A stretch of 42,353 bases of DNA from Treponema sp. UBA3649 (GTDB lineage Bacteria > Spirochaetota > Spirochaetia > Treponematales > Treponemataceae): contig DFKI01000009.1 in NCBI GenBank assembly GCA_002373325.1, forward strand, positions 1-42,353. The letters run 5' to 3'. Below the pieces are notes generated by a model, which was given only the letters and a program-made list of their open reading frames with translations, was not told the origin of the DNA and made no database searches. A program made the position numbers and the translations under genes. Positions 33,487 through 41,672 of the stretch are shown one piece after another. Within the stretch, counting starts at the first letter, position 1; every line of letters starts with the position of its first letter.

Positions 33487-34538
33487 GGCAGCACCCTCAC
33501 TGTCTGACCGTCGAAAACTGAATGCTGGCCGTCGACGATAAAATCACTTTGGGCGTGAATGGAATCCACCATGAAAAAATCATCGTTCTCGACCTCGGGC
33601 CTAATCTCAAGGTAAAGGGCTTTTCCGTCCTCATAAAGATAAACCGAGCCGTCCGTTTTTCTGATGCTCTGTGGCATGACGGGAACATTTTTATGCTCGT
33701 CATAAATCACGCACACTTTCACGAACATGCCGGGTCTTAGGGTCGAAGATGCGTCCGGCGGAAGATTGCATTCTATATTGAAGGTTTTTGTCTCGGGATT
33801 CACATAAGGGTCAATGGAGCCCAGATCCGCCCCGTAACTTTTTTCGCTTTCGTTCTGCATTACGCTGAGCCGGATTGAATCCCTGTTGCTTTCGATGAGC
33901 GGATAGTATTTTTCAGAGACTTTCAGATTCACGACAAGTGAGCTCAAATCCGCGATTACCGCAAGTGGTTGTCCCTGTGCCGCCGTGCTTCCCTGGGATG
34001 ACATGACCGTGATTATCGTTCCGTCTTTTTTTGCCCTCACCGTCGCATAGCCCTGCTGCATCAAAGCCAAATCATACTGTGCCTTTGCGGAATCCCTCGC
34101 GGCTTTTGCCTGATCATAATTCTGGGCCGTAGCATTTCCCGAGCGATACAAATTTGAGATGCGCGCGAAAGAGTTCTCATACGCCAGATACCCTGCCCTT
34201 GCCTGTACGACCTGCTCATCAAAAGGCTCGCTGTCAATTTTCGCAATCACGTCGCCCTCTTTTACCTGATCGCCGACTTTGACACGGTATTCCAAAATCG
34301 TGCCGCTCACAAGGGGGATGACGGGAATCATGTTCTCCGCCTCGACATACGCGCTTAAATTCAGTTTTCTGCTGATGTCGCTTATCTGAGGTTTTTCGAT
34401 TTTTACCGCCGGCTCCAAGGTCTCAAAAGTTTTTCCGCCCTTCCGTCCCCTGAAAAAAAGGGATGCCGCAACGGCCACGGATGCGAAAACAAAGAGCATG
34501 ACGAACTTAAAAAACTTCCCTCTGGTTTTGTCCTTCAT
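33483..34538 (-). CDS. RND efflux membrane fusion protein
   Basis: Periplasmic adaptor of the efflux pump. A transmembrane segment near residues 10-28 is followed by a lipoyl-like half-motif (VSGTILEYRVKVGDQVKEGD), a helical hairpin (residues about 85-145), the other half (TVRAKKDGTIITV) and a beta-barrel with LRPGMFVKV. The frame extends 12 codons upstream to an ATT, but MKDKTRGKFFKF is the natural start, although its ribosome binding site is weak. First gene of the MFP-RND-TolC operon. No regulator gene lies directly beside it. Confidence 0.92.
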   Translation of the reverse strand: MKDKTRGKFFKFVMLFVFASVAVAASLFFRGRKGGKTFETLEPAVKIEKPQISDISRKLNLSAYVEAENMIPVIPLVSGTILEYRVKVGDQVKEGDVIAKIDSEPFDEQVVQARAGYLAYENSFARISNLYRSGNATAQNYDQAKAARDSAKAQYDLALMQQGYATVRAKKDGTIITVMSSQGSTAAQGQPLAVIADLSSLVVNLKVSEKYYPLIESNRDSIRLSVMQNESEKSYGADLGSIDPYVNPETKTFNIECNLPPDASSTLRPGMFVKVCVIYDEHKNVPVMPQSIRKTDGSVYLYEDGKALYLEIRPEVENDDFFMVDSIHAQSDFIVDGQHSVFDGQTVRVLP

Positions 34539-34944
34539 TCGTCCAGTATACTTGAATTTTGCTGGGATAATCAATAAGGGAGGGATGCGGATTCGAAATC
34601 GCTAACGTTTTCTCTTTACCAGTTCCCTAATTATTTTCAATGATTACCAAAATCAATTTTAGACTAAAAAAGAGCTTATGACTTTTACGCTCTAAGAAAG
34701 TCCTTAAGTAAAATCTGCAAGGAAAGCCTGCCTACGCACTTCCGTGGAGAACCCCGTCATAAATCCATGAGTGCGCGGTAATAGGAATTGAAGTCGCTAC
34801 GCTCCCTCCGCGCAAATGTATTTCTGCCGGGAACCTCCACTCCATGCTTCGACAATCTTTCCTTGCAACCTCGCTTTTGTTTTAGTTTCATAACATAGCC
34901 AAGAAAGCTCTTTTATATTCATAATTAGAGATTTCGCCTTAAAC
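34539..34944. other. Non-coding stretch with nested inverted repeats
   Basis: No gene seen in these 406 bases. Two long-range inverted repeats are nested: AAAAGAGCTT (34668-34677) with AAGCTCTTTT (34905-34914), and TGCAAGGAAAG (34716-34726) with CTTTCCTTGCA (34857-34867). A possible inner pair is GCGCGG/CCGCGC near 34772 and 34808. The middle is markedly GC-richer than the flanks. This arrangement fits a structured RNA of about 250 nt or a small mobile element with terminal inverted repeats; strand is undecided. Confidence 0.55.
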
Positions 34945-35244
34945 CTAATTTTCAAGGTGCGACTTCAGTTTATCGTATAAATCCTCGAGGAAAAGCCGGT
35001 CATTCAGCTCTGGAGGATTGCTCGCGCTGATTCTATTTTCAGATAACAACATGGATGGATGCACATCAAGGGCCTTGGCCATATCTACGAGCAAATCAAA
35101 AGAGGGCTTTGCAAGACCACACTCCAAATTTCCTATGGTTCCTGTTGCCACGCCACAAATCTCCGCAAGGGCTGCCTGAGACAATTTTTTCTTGTTCCTG
35201 TACTTTTTCAGATTCTCTATGAAATCTTTCTGACATGTATCCAT
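34945..35244 (-). CDS. XRE-family helix-turn-helix regulator
   Basis: A 99-residue DNA-binding protein of the Cro/C1 type. The helix-turn-helix spans about residues 9-65: LKKYRNKKKLSQAALAEICG, then VATGTIGNLECGLAKPS and the support helix with ALDVHPSMLL. The remaining 30 residues are a short acidic and basic tail that may mediate dimerisation. It is divergent from the coiled-coil operon and shares a 281-base upstream region with it that contains inverted repeats, so it is the natural candidate regulator of that operon and of itself. There is no phage context nearby. Confidence 0.92.
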   Translation of the reverse strand: MDTCQKDFIENLKKYRNKKKLSQAALAEICGVATGTIGNLECGLAKPSFDLLVDMAKALDVHPSMLLSENRISASNPPELNDRLFLEDLYDKLKSHLEN

Positions 35245-35291
35245 TCTTATCAGTATAAAATGAAGATTTAGGACTTGAAATAATGTTTAAT

Positions 35292-35314
35292 TGGGTATAA
35301 ACTAAAATTACCCA
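35292..35314. promoter_or_regulatory. Inverted repeat, candidate operator for the XRE regulator
   Basis: TGGGTA (35292-35297) and TACCCA (35309-35314) are separated by 11 bases. A related AATTGGTAATAA follows near 35319, resembling the AATTGGGTATAA around the first arm. The site lies about 50 bases upstream of the regulator's start, where its promoter should be. Confidence 0.45.
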
Positions 35315-35452
35315 TTTAAATTGGTAATAAATGGAAAAAGAGCCGCTGACGGGAACTGAATAAACAACAGATTTCGTTTTGCAGTTACTGAATCAACTTT
35401 GGCTTTTCTTTGAAAAGTATGTGTAGGTAACATAAGCCTTGCATAATTAAGA

Positions 35453-35478
35453 TTTTTTACAGAAAATACTGTAAAAAA
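35453..35478. promoter_or_regulatory. 10-bp perfect palindrome upstream of coiled-coil operon
   Basis: TTTTTTACAG (35453-35462) and CTGTAAAAAA (35469-35478), six-base spacer, ending about 48 bases before the first gene of the operon. It could be an operator or a weak bidirectional terminator with a T-run on both strands. Confidence 0.5.
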
Positions 35479-35525
35479 AGTTCAGCTAAAGCATAAGTAT
35501 TTTTTGAGGAGATTAAAAGATAATT

Positions 35526-36242
35526 ATGGCCGTAAGCAAAAATGAGATAGCACTTGCAAAAACAAAAGCCTCCAATATGGCTCGTATGATGACACATGAA
35601 GAAAGGATGGGAGAATTATGGGTAAATAATGAGATTGCGAGGCTTCAACATGACACAGAAATAACAACACAGCAAGGACTGACGGATCGAGCTGTTATTA
35701 ACGCAAAGAGAGATATCACAATCGAAGGAATAAAATCTGCTACAGAAATAGAAACTCAACAACAACGGACGAAGCGCGTAGGGATTAAAGAACAAGGTCT
35801 GACGGATCGGGCAAGAATTGACTCTCAAACAAAAATCGCAGAAGCAAAGGAACAGACGAAACAAACAGAAATTAAAGAAACTTCAGCAGTTATCCAGAAA
35901 CAAGAAGAAGAAGAAACCAAGCGCATAAAAATACAATCAGAGGAAAATGTGGAGTTTAAAAAACAAGAAACAATACAGCTAGGAATGAAAATAGATGGTA
36001 TTGTAAGTTTAACAAATAGCGAAGAAAAGAAATCTCTTTCTGCTGAGATTCTCGGAATAGAGAACGAACTCAGCGAATTACGGCAAAGGCAACGGCATGC
36101 ACTTGAAGATCAAAATCTTTATATGAGCCTTGAGAATTCTATACAAGAAAAAGAAAAGAGGCTAGATGAATACCATAAAAGACTAGATGATTTTCACGAA
36201 GAAGAAAAACAGGCTCGACTACAAATTGTCAATCTTAGATAA
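35526..36242 (+). CDS. Cytoplasmic coiled-coil protein, first gene of an unknown operon
   Basis: A 238-residue protein, almost wholly helical and very rich in Lys, Glu, Gln and Arg, with no signal peptide or membrane segment. Two internal segments share GLTDRA (QQGLTDRAVINAKRD near residue 55 and EQGLTDRARIDSQTK near 92), suggesting a repeated unit. Coiled coil dominates from about 100 onward, ending in a leucine-spaced stretch (YMSLENSIQEKEKRLDEYHK). A purine-rich GAGGAG lies rather far (15 bases) from the ATG. The next gene starts 27 bases after the stop. No known family recognised. Confidence 0.8.
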   Translation: MAVSKNEIALAKTKASNMARMMTHEERMGELWVNNEIARLQHDTEITTQQGLTDRAVINAKRDITIEGIKSATEIETQQQRTKRVGIKEQGLTDRARIDSQTKIAEAKEQTKQTEIKETSAVIQKQEEEETKRIKIQSEENVEFKKQETIQLGMKIDGIVSLTNSEEKKSLSAEILGIENELSELRQRQRHALEDQNLYMSLENSIQEKEKRLDEYHKRLDDFHEEEKQARLQIVNLR

Positions 36243-36269
36243 TGACCTTGCACCTAAAAGGAGAAATAA

Positions 36270-37967
36270 ATGTCGCAGGTAATGGCAGACAATTCTTTCA
36301 TATTGCATGAAATTGCGGAAAAAATAGCAAACGACGAAACTTATCGTGATAAAATTTCAAAAGGAACTCAAGTATCTGTGGAAAGGCCTCACAAAAGATA
36401 TCTTCAATATTTATATATTTCAAAAAATCCTGAAGGTCGAAGATCTAATCTAGAAGAAAAATATTTTCAAAAGAATGATATAATAGGATACTTGGACTAT
36501 CGTGACTATGATTATCATTTCGACACGTATCAGATATATGCCCCGATTGACGGAAGGTTTATACCTAAGGATGAAGTAAACGGACGGGATCTTTCATGGA
36601 TTAGCGATAAATACATAATAATTGGAACTATTTATTCTGATGAGTATTTCTTTTACACGAATTACAGGGATGAGATTGAGAGCATTGTAAAATCAATTTT
36701 GAAAGACAGGGAATTGCTCAAAAAGCAAAAGGAAGACGACGAACGAAGAGCGGAAGATGAAAAGCGGAAAGAAAAGGAAGAACAAAAAAGAATTGTTAAA
36801 GATGCCGCAAATATAATTGAACGCTGCATGCTTCCTCTTGATGCAGCTATAGAAAACAAAGAAAAGATTGAATTGTCAGTTTTGGAAGGCATAGAAAAAG
36901 CTCTGCAGAAAATTGGTGAGCACAGGGATAATATTAGCGTCGTAGAACCAGAACTTGAACATTACAGAATTCATTTTGAAACTGTTCATAAAGAATATAT
37001 AAAATATCCAAACGTTTCAAGTAGAACAGCAAAACGAATGTCCACTATTCTGGATAGATTCTATGAATTGCTTGGATATTCTCAAGCAGACATAAAATCG
37101 TTGCGAAATGAACGCACAAACGCATTGAATGATGAAAACTGGCAAAAACACATAATAGAACTTTGTCAGAAAATTGATGATGCAATCGTCGAACTCCAAG
37201 AGTCATGGAAAAACAATGAATCAATAGACGATGTTCATTTGAAAACAATCGATGATATTCTTCATAATCTGCTGCAAGAAAAGGACAAACTTAAATCCAA
37301 GACATTAATTGAAAAGAGTGAAAACAATTTAGAATCATTATTTTGTGAATGCAAAAACGCATTATCTTACAATACAAAAATAAGGATGGCAAGACTTTTA
37401 GATTTATTCAATGAGGTAATAGGAATGACACCTAAAGGACAGCAATCATTGGTTTCTCAAATAGTAGATGAGGAGAAAGCAAAAATAGAGGCAGACAGAG
37501 ATATAATAATTAATGAAGGTAATACCAATCGTGACATTGAAATTGCTGAAAAGGAACGGCAAATAAAGGAAGAGGCAATTAAAACGACAAAAGAGATGTT
37601 CACATCTTATCTTCAGTTTGTTTCTGAAAATCATCGGCGTGAAATCGAGGCTCTTCTGACTTTTAATGAAAATAGAAAGGAAAAATTTCTTTTCAGTTTA
37701 GAGTCCGCACGAACAGAGAAAAAACATCTTATTGAACTTTCAAGGGATGCTAAAGGACAGGATAAACAAAACTATCTGGACGAGTCCCGTGAAATAGAAG
37801 AAACAATACAAAAATTACAGACCGAAGACAAAGAGGCTGACGAAGCTTTGGCAGGAAAACTTGCAATGCTACATGATAAACAAGAAAAAGAAATGCAAAA
37901 TAACCCAATAAAACTAACAAATATAGATACACTACTTCTCAGCTATACAGGAGACGAACAAAAATGA
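36270..37967 (+). CDS. Coiled-coil protein with N-terminal lipoyl-like barrel
   Basis: A 565-residue protein without signal or membrane segments. Residues about 70-120 read IGYLDYRDY, YAPIDGRF and YIIIGTIYSD, a pattern like biotinyl/lipoyl barrel domains (central AP-x-D-G) but with no Lys for cofactor attachment at the turn. From about 150 onward it is charged coiled coil with an acidic/basic run (KKQKEDDERRAEDEKRKEKE). Residues about 415-435 contain NEGNTNRDIEIAEKERQ, recalling the GLTDR segments of the preceding protein. The AAAAGGAG ribosome binding site is good. Its stop overlaps the next ATG (ATGA). Function unknown; a structural or scaffold role is likely. Confidence 0.8.
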   Translation: MSQVMADNSFILHEIAEKIANDETYRDKISKGTQVSVERPHKRYLQYLYISKNPEGRRSNLEEKYFQKNDIIGYLDYRDYDYHFDTYQIYAPIDGRFIPKDEVNGRDLSWISDKYIIIGTIYSDEYFFYTNYRDEIESIVKSILKDRELLKKQKEDDERRAEDEKRKEKEEQKRIVKDAANIIERCMLPLDAAIENKEKIELSVLEGIEKALQKIGEHRDNISVVEPELEHYRIHFETVHKEYIKYPNVSSRTAKRMSTILDRFYELLGYSQADIKSLRNERTNALNDENWQKHIIELCQKIDDAIVELQESWKNNESIDDVHLKTIDDILHNLLQEKDKLKSKTLIEKSENNLESLFCECKNALSYNTKIRMARLLDLFNEVIGMTPKGQQSLVSQIVDEEKAKIEADRDIIINEGNTNRDIEIAEKERQIKEEAIKTTKEMFTSYLQFVSENHRREIEALLTFNENRKEKFLFSLESARTEKKHLIELSRDAKGQDKQNYLDESREIEETIQKLQTEDKEADEALAGKLAMLHDKQEKEMQNNPIKLTNIDTLLLSYTGDEQK

Positions 37968-39232
37968 AAAAACAATGTATTCTTTTCGCATTATTTTCCA
38001 TGGCATTACTGAGCATAAGCGCACAGGAAAAAGTGCAAACAAAAATCGACCAATCTACAGCAGATTCTCATGACAGCAACACCAAATACATGGACAAAAA
38101 AGAGTTATACGATGTTAATTATGATCCGCCAAAAGTAAAATTTGATGGGAATATAAAAATATTCCAGGATATTTATATTCAATATGAAGATCTCATAAAT
38201 GCTCAGGAAATGTCAATTCGAAAAAGACTTGAAGAAGAAGAGGCCGAAAAATATAGGAAGAAACTTGAAGAAGCATTAAAAACACAAAAAGAGGAGGTTT
38301 ATACAAAAGAGGCTGACGCTATTCGAAAAAAAGAGCGGGAGCTAATAAACGAGGAATTTCAAAAGGCTTTTTATGACGATGTAAAGGAAAAGTTTGAGGC
38401 AGAACTCAGGGAAGAACTCTCTCTTGAGAATAAGGTTCTTGAAGAGAAGTATAAAAATGATGTCAGAAAAGAATTGGAGACTGAATATGAAGAAAGAAAA
38501 AATTCAGAAATTCAGGAATATAAATCTGTTTGGGAAGAAGAAACTAAACAAAAGTTTATTGAGGAAACCAACTTAATTGCAAAGTGTATAATATTTGGTT
38601 TGGCAGTCGTACTTCTTGTTGTCGTTCTTCTTGTAATATTCTTAAGCCTAAAGAAAAGTCTAAGACAACGCGATAAAAATATCAAGGAAGGCATTTTGAC
38701 AGAATATTTCGCAAACTCATATTTAGAGCAGATGCAAAAATATAACGGAAAAACCGAGTCCATTCGGGAAGAACTGGAAAACTCATCGGTAACAAATGAA
38801 GAGAAAGAATTGCGTCGTAAAGCTGTCAATATAGCGCAAGATAGATATAAGCAAAATAAGGAAACCCGTTCTATCAACGAATATGCACAAGAATTCAAAA
38901 CATTAGCAGATACAATTAAAAAAGCATTTAACGATTGGAACAGTGCTTCCGGCAGTAACGATGAAGAATGGAAAAAAGCCGTTTGCAATAACTTTTTTTT
39001 CAATATAAATAAATTTACTGAAACAGCCACAGAAGCATATCAGTCCAAAAATAATACCAATAAGGTTAAAGCGTTACTTTCTACATATACAAAAACTCTG
39101 GAAAATACACGGGAACAAGTGCAAAATCTTGCTAAATGTGAAAAAAGCAATGATATAAAAATACAACTTGTAAGCATTTATCAAAAATACGGGGAGTTAT
39201 CTAAAAAATTTTCCAAAGGAGATTTCAAATGA
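37964..39232 (+). CDS. Exported coiled-coil protein with one transmembrane helix
   Basis: A 422-residue protein. Signal-peptide-like start (CILFALFSMALLSISAQ) with probable cleavage near residue 20, then a helical Glu/Lys-rich domain with strong coiled coil (residues 65-200). One transmembrane helix lies near 204-230 (IIFGLAVVLLVVVLLVIFL). A second charged helical domain (240-422) follows. The topology predicts that one coiled coil is periplasmic and the other cytoplasmic, so the protein could connect the cytoplasmic partners of this operon with the periplasm. It overlaps the preceding stop and the following start by ATGA on both sides. No family recognised. Confidence 0.8.
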   Translation: MKKQCILFALFSMALLSISAQEKVQTKIDQSTADSHDSNTKYMDKKELYDVNYDPPKVKFDGNIKIFQDIYIQYEDLINAQEMSIRKRLEEEEAEKYRKKLEEALKTQKEEVYTKEADAIRKKERELINEEFQKAFYDDVKEKFEAELREELSLENKVLEEKYKNDVRKELETEYEERKNSEIQEYKSVWEEETKQKFIEETNLIAKCIIFGLAVVLLVVVLLVIFLSLKKSLRQRDKNIKEGILTEYFANSYLEQMQKYNGKTESIREELENSSVTNEEKELRRKAVNIAQDRYKQNKETRSINEYAQEFKTLADTIKKAFNDWNSASGSNDEEWKKAVCNNFFFNINKFTETATEAYQSKNNTNKVKALLSTYTKTLENTREQVQNLAKCEKSNDIKIQLVSIYQKYGELSKKFSKGDFK

Positions 39233-40239
39233 ATACAAGAGCAATCCAATATATAACTGCAAACATTCTTATGACAATTGTTCTTCTCGCTATTTCCTGC
39301 GATGTAAAAACAAATGAGGAAATAGCTTCTGTGCCCCCCACCATTGTTGAGGAACCGCCATCCACCGAAGCTATACCAGAAAAAAACGAATCACCCCAAG
39401 ATATATATAATCAATATGGGCTTGAAGGTTTTATCGAATACGTCAATCAATACAAATACTTTCCAGCTGTAGACTCTGAAAATAATTTTGCCACACCGTT
39501 ATTACTTGCATTAAAAACAGGTAATGTTGCTCTCGCAAAGGTATTTATTTCAAAAGGTGCATCAGCAGAAGAAAAAGATATTAACGGTCTTGGCTGCATA
39601 GACTATGCATTAGAATCTGAAAAGAATGGAGCAATTGAATATGCGTTAATGATTTCGCCTAAAAACTCTTGGAATAAGATAACCAAAGATAAATTTTTAA
39701 AAATAATTACACAATGCAATGATTACTCCGTATTAAAGGATAGTTTATTAGACAGTATACATGATACTCCAATAAAAAATTTAAATTTCAAGGACAAAGA
39801 CAACAAAACACTGCTCATGTATGTTGCTCAATGTAATACGGATGTCCGGACAACAAAATATTTGATTGATAGAGGTGCAGATATAAATGCCAAAAACAAT
39901 AATGAGTGGACTGCCATAATGTATGCAGCTCGTTATAATCCGAATCCGGCCGTTATGGAAGATTTAATTTTGCGAGGCGCAGACACTTCTCCAAATTCTG
40001 TTGGACTTACACTCACAATGCTTGCATCATGCAATGACAATCCTGGTGTACTGATTACTTTACTAAAATACAAGAATGAAGTGAACGATCAAACAAACAA
40101 GGGTAAAACAGCCTTGATGTATGCCTATGAGAACAATAAGAGTGACGAGCTAAAGAAAATTCTAATTGAAAACGGAGCCGATGAAAGCATAAAAGATGAT
40201 CTTGGAAAATCAGCCCTCATGTATGGCTGGAGAAATTAA
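39229..40239 (+). CDS. Ankyrin-repeat lipoprotein
   Basis: A 336-residue envelope protein. The signal ends LLAISC (Cys24); a Pro/Glu-rich linker follows to about residue 58. Ankyrin-type repeats fill residues about 85-335: TPLLLALKTGNVALAKVFIS, KTLLMYVAQCNTDVRTTKYL with DRGADINAK, EWTAIMYAARYNPNPAVMED, LTLTMLASCNDNPGVLITLL and KTALMYAYENNKSDELKKIL with ENGADESIK. Ankyrin repeats bind protein partners, so this is probably the periplasmic binding module of the system. It is the last of four overlapping genes. Such repeats also occur in other treponemal lipoproteins, so the gene alone is not unusual; the operon is. Confidence 0.88.
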   Translation: MNTRAIQYITANILMTIVLLAISCDVKTNEEIASVPPTIVEEPPSTEAIPEKNESPQDIYNQYGLEGFIEYVNQYKYFPAVDSENNFATPLLLALKTGNVALAKVFISKGASAEEKDINGLGCIDYALESEKNGAIEYALMISPKNSWNKITKDKFLKIITQCNDYSVLKDSLLDSIHDTPIKNLNFKDKDNKTLLMYVAQCNTDVRTTKYLIDRGADINAKNNNEWTAIMYAARYNPNPAVMEDLILRGADTSPNSVGLTLTMLASCNDNPGVLITLLKYKNEVNDQTNKGKTALMYAYENNKSDELKKILIENGADESIKDDLGKSALMYGWRN

Positions 40240-40268
40240 TACCAAAACATCACTAAGGAGTAATAGGA

Positions 40269-40325
40269 ATGTCAACAAGAGATGAAAATTATGTAACAGA
40301 GTTTATTTTTTGTTCCACTCTATAA
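40269..40325 (+). CDS. 18-codon reading frame with a good ribosome binding site
   Basis: MSTRDENYVTEFIFCSTL starts after AAGGAG spaced as a typical ribosome binding site and stops at 40323. It follows the ankyrin gene by 29 bases. It may be the intact start of a fifth operon gene that was cut by recombination, or a small leader peptide. Weak support. Confidence 0.35.
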   Translation: MSTRDENYVTEFIFCSTL

Positions 40326-40332
40326 TCGTTCA

Positions 40333-41157
40333 ATGACTTTTAGAAATTTGATTTCCAAAAAATTCGGATTGAAAGGGAATGCTTTCGGCGAAAGAATGGT
40401 TTGCACGTGTGACAAGAGAAAAGGCGGAAGTGAATATGGGAATCCTGCTGCAAAAACGAGTTCGGAAAATATAGTAGAGGTAAAGACCAGAACATCAACT
40501 CCATTGACAGAGTATGAAAAGAAAAAAGGAATGAATGGAAATGGATATGAAAAATATCTGAAGGAGAACGACAAACTTTTGTTGTATGTTTTTCCTGATG
40601 ATTATGATGAGCAAGGCAGAATTGACAGAAAAGCAGCTGTTATCTATTGGAGCGAAATCCTCAATCATCTTAAAAAAGAAAACTGTAATGACCCATATAT
40701 TTCACAAATTCTCGAAAAGGTAGATTGCGATGATGACGGAAAAATTATGACATTACCCAGTTACAGAGCACGACTTTTTGAACTGTGTGCACGGATAACT
40801 TCACTAAATAACAATTTCAAAGTTGATTTCAATAAAAGCCCCACAAATCATTTTCCATATAATAGCCGCGATGATGGAAATGCAATATGTTTTTATTATC
40901 CCGACGGAAAATCAGAAGATTTTTTCTGGTTTGCGTACAGTGGTATCGAAATAAGTTTTTCAGATTACAAAGGTATGCAATCAAAGTTAGAAAGCCATGG
41001 GTATACACCCTTTAAAAATGAATATGAAGATAGATATTATAAAGATGTAATGTCCCATGACGATTTTTTGGAAAAAGACATGAATTATCTCGCAAAAAAG
41101 TTTGAGGAAGCTTTTTCAGAGTGGTGGGAGCTGAAAGAAATGCAATACAGGGGGTGA
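40333..41157 (+). CDS. Unrecognised cytoplasmic protein, 274 residues
   Basis: No family recognised and no signal peptide. The first 40 residues are basic and include CTCDKRKGGSEYGN, which is weakly reminiscent of the double-glycine leaders upstream but without their conserved residues. The remainder is a charged, aromatic-rich protein with KLLLYVFPDDYDEQGRIDRK, DCDDDGKIMTLPSYRARLFEL, AICFYYPDGKSEDFFWFAYS and FEEAFSEWWELKEMQYRG. The ATG at 40333 has no ribosome binding site; an ATG at 40396 after GGCGAAAG is an alternative start. A TATAAT at 40321-40326 just upstream could make it leaderless, but no good -35 accompanies it. Confidence 0.68.
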   Translation: MTFRNLISKKFGLKGNAFGERMVCTCDKRKGGSEYGNPAAKTSSENIVEVKTRTSTPLTEYEKKKGMNGNGYEKYLKENDKLLLYVFPDDYDEQGRIDRKAAVIYWSEILNHLKKENCNDPYISQILEKVDCDDDGKIMTLPSYRARLFELCARITSLNNNFKVDFNKSPTNHFPYNSRDDGNAICFYYPDGKSEDFFWFAYSGIEISFSDYKGMQSKLESHGYTPFKNEYEDRYYKDVMSHDDFLEKDMNYLAKKFEEAFSEWWELKEMQYRG

Positions 41158-41256
41158 GGAAAGTTTTACATGCCCCCCATTTTCCCCTGCCCTATTTTTC
41201 CACAAGCCACGAATATGCGGCGGCGACGGGAATCTCAGTGCCTTGTCCATGATTTT

Positions 41257-41303
41257 AAACTGCGCTATTTTTGAGTTTTCACCAAATCAAACTGCACTAT
41301 TTT
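41257..41303 (+). repeat. Short direct repeat upstream of toxin-antitoxin operon
   Basis: AAACTGCGCTATTTT (41257-41271) and AAACTGCACTATTTT (41289-41303) differ at one base and begin 32 bases apart. No inverted partner seen. Apart from this, 41158-41333 holds nothing I can name. Confidence 0.6.
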
Positions 41304-41333
41304 ACAATATCCCGTAATTCCATAAAATTTCCC

Positions 41334-41362
41334 TTGACATTTTGATTTTTCCGCACTATACT
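41334..41362 (+). promoter_or_regulatory. Promoter of the Phd/PIN operon
   Basis: Consensus TTGACA (41334-41339) and TATACT (41357-41362), 17-base spacer, about 47 bases before the antitoxin ATG. The start site lies inside the operator. Confidence 0.75.
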
Positions 41363-41396
41363 TAGTCAAGATGACTAACAAGACTAAGTTGACTAA
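41362..41396. promoter_or_regulatory. Operator repeats for antitoxin autoregulation
   Basis: TTAGTC (41362-41367) faces GACTAA (41373-41378) as a palindrome with a five-base spacer, and GACTAA is repeated at 41382 and 41391, a strict nine-base period. The array overlaps the -10 box and transcription start, the usual position of Phd/YefM-family binding sites. Confidence 0.7.
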
Positions 41397-41408
41397 GGAA
41401 AGGCGCGT

Positions 41409-41672
41409 ATGTGTAAGATGAATGTCCTTGAGGCAAAGACTAATTTTTCGAAGATTATCTCAATGCTGGAAAACCATGAGGAGGACGAGGTGATTGTCGC
41501 CCGTGCCGGAAAACCTGTCGTGCGGATTACGCTTTTGCCCAAACAGAATCTTGCGGATAAGATTGGGATGTTTGCCGGGGAGATGAATTTACCGGAAATC
41601 ACCGACGAAAACTGGGATCCTTGCGCATGGTCGGATGAGGAGCTTAAAGAAATTTGGGGGGATTTGGTATAA
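41409..41672 (+). CDS. Phd/YefM-family antitoxin
   Basis: DNA-binding antitoxin of 87 residues that neutralises the PIN toxin and represses its own operon. The Phd/YefM fold is recognisable in MNVLEAKTNFSKIISMLEN and EVIVARAGKPVVRITLLP, followed by an acidic toxin-binding tail (WDPCAWSDEELKEIWGDLV). The ATG has AAGGAAAGG upstream; a second ATG three codons in is a possible alternative start. The stop overlaps the toxin start (TAATG), giving tight coupling. Confidence 0.93.
   Translation: MCKMNVLEAKTNFSKIISMLENHEEDEVIVARAGKPVVRITLLPKQNLADKIGMFAGEMNLPEITDENWDPCAWSDEELKEIWGDLV

Noticed and set aside
34539..34944. tRNA or known riboswitch in the gap
   Set aside because: No cloverleaf, T-loop GTTCRA pattern or recognised riboswitch core was found; only the nested inverted repeats are clear.
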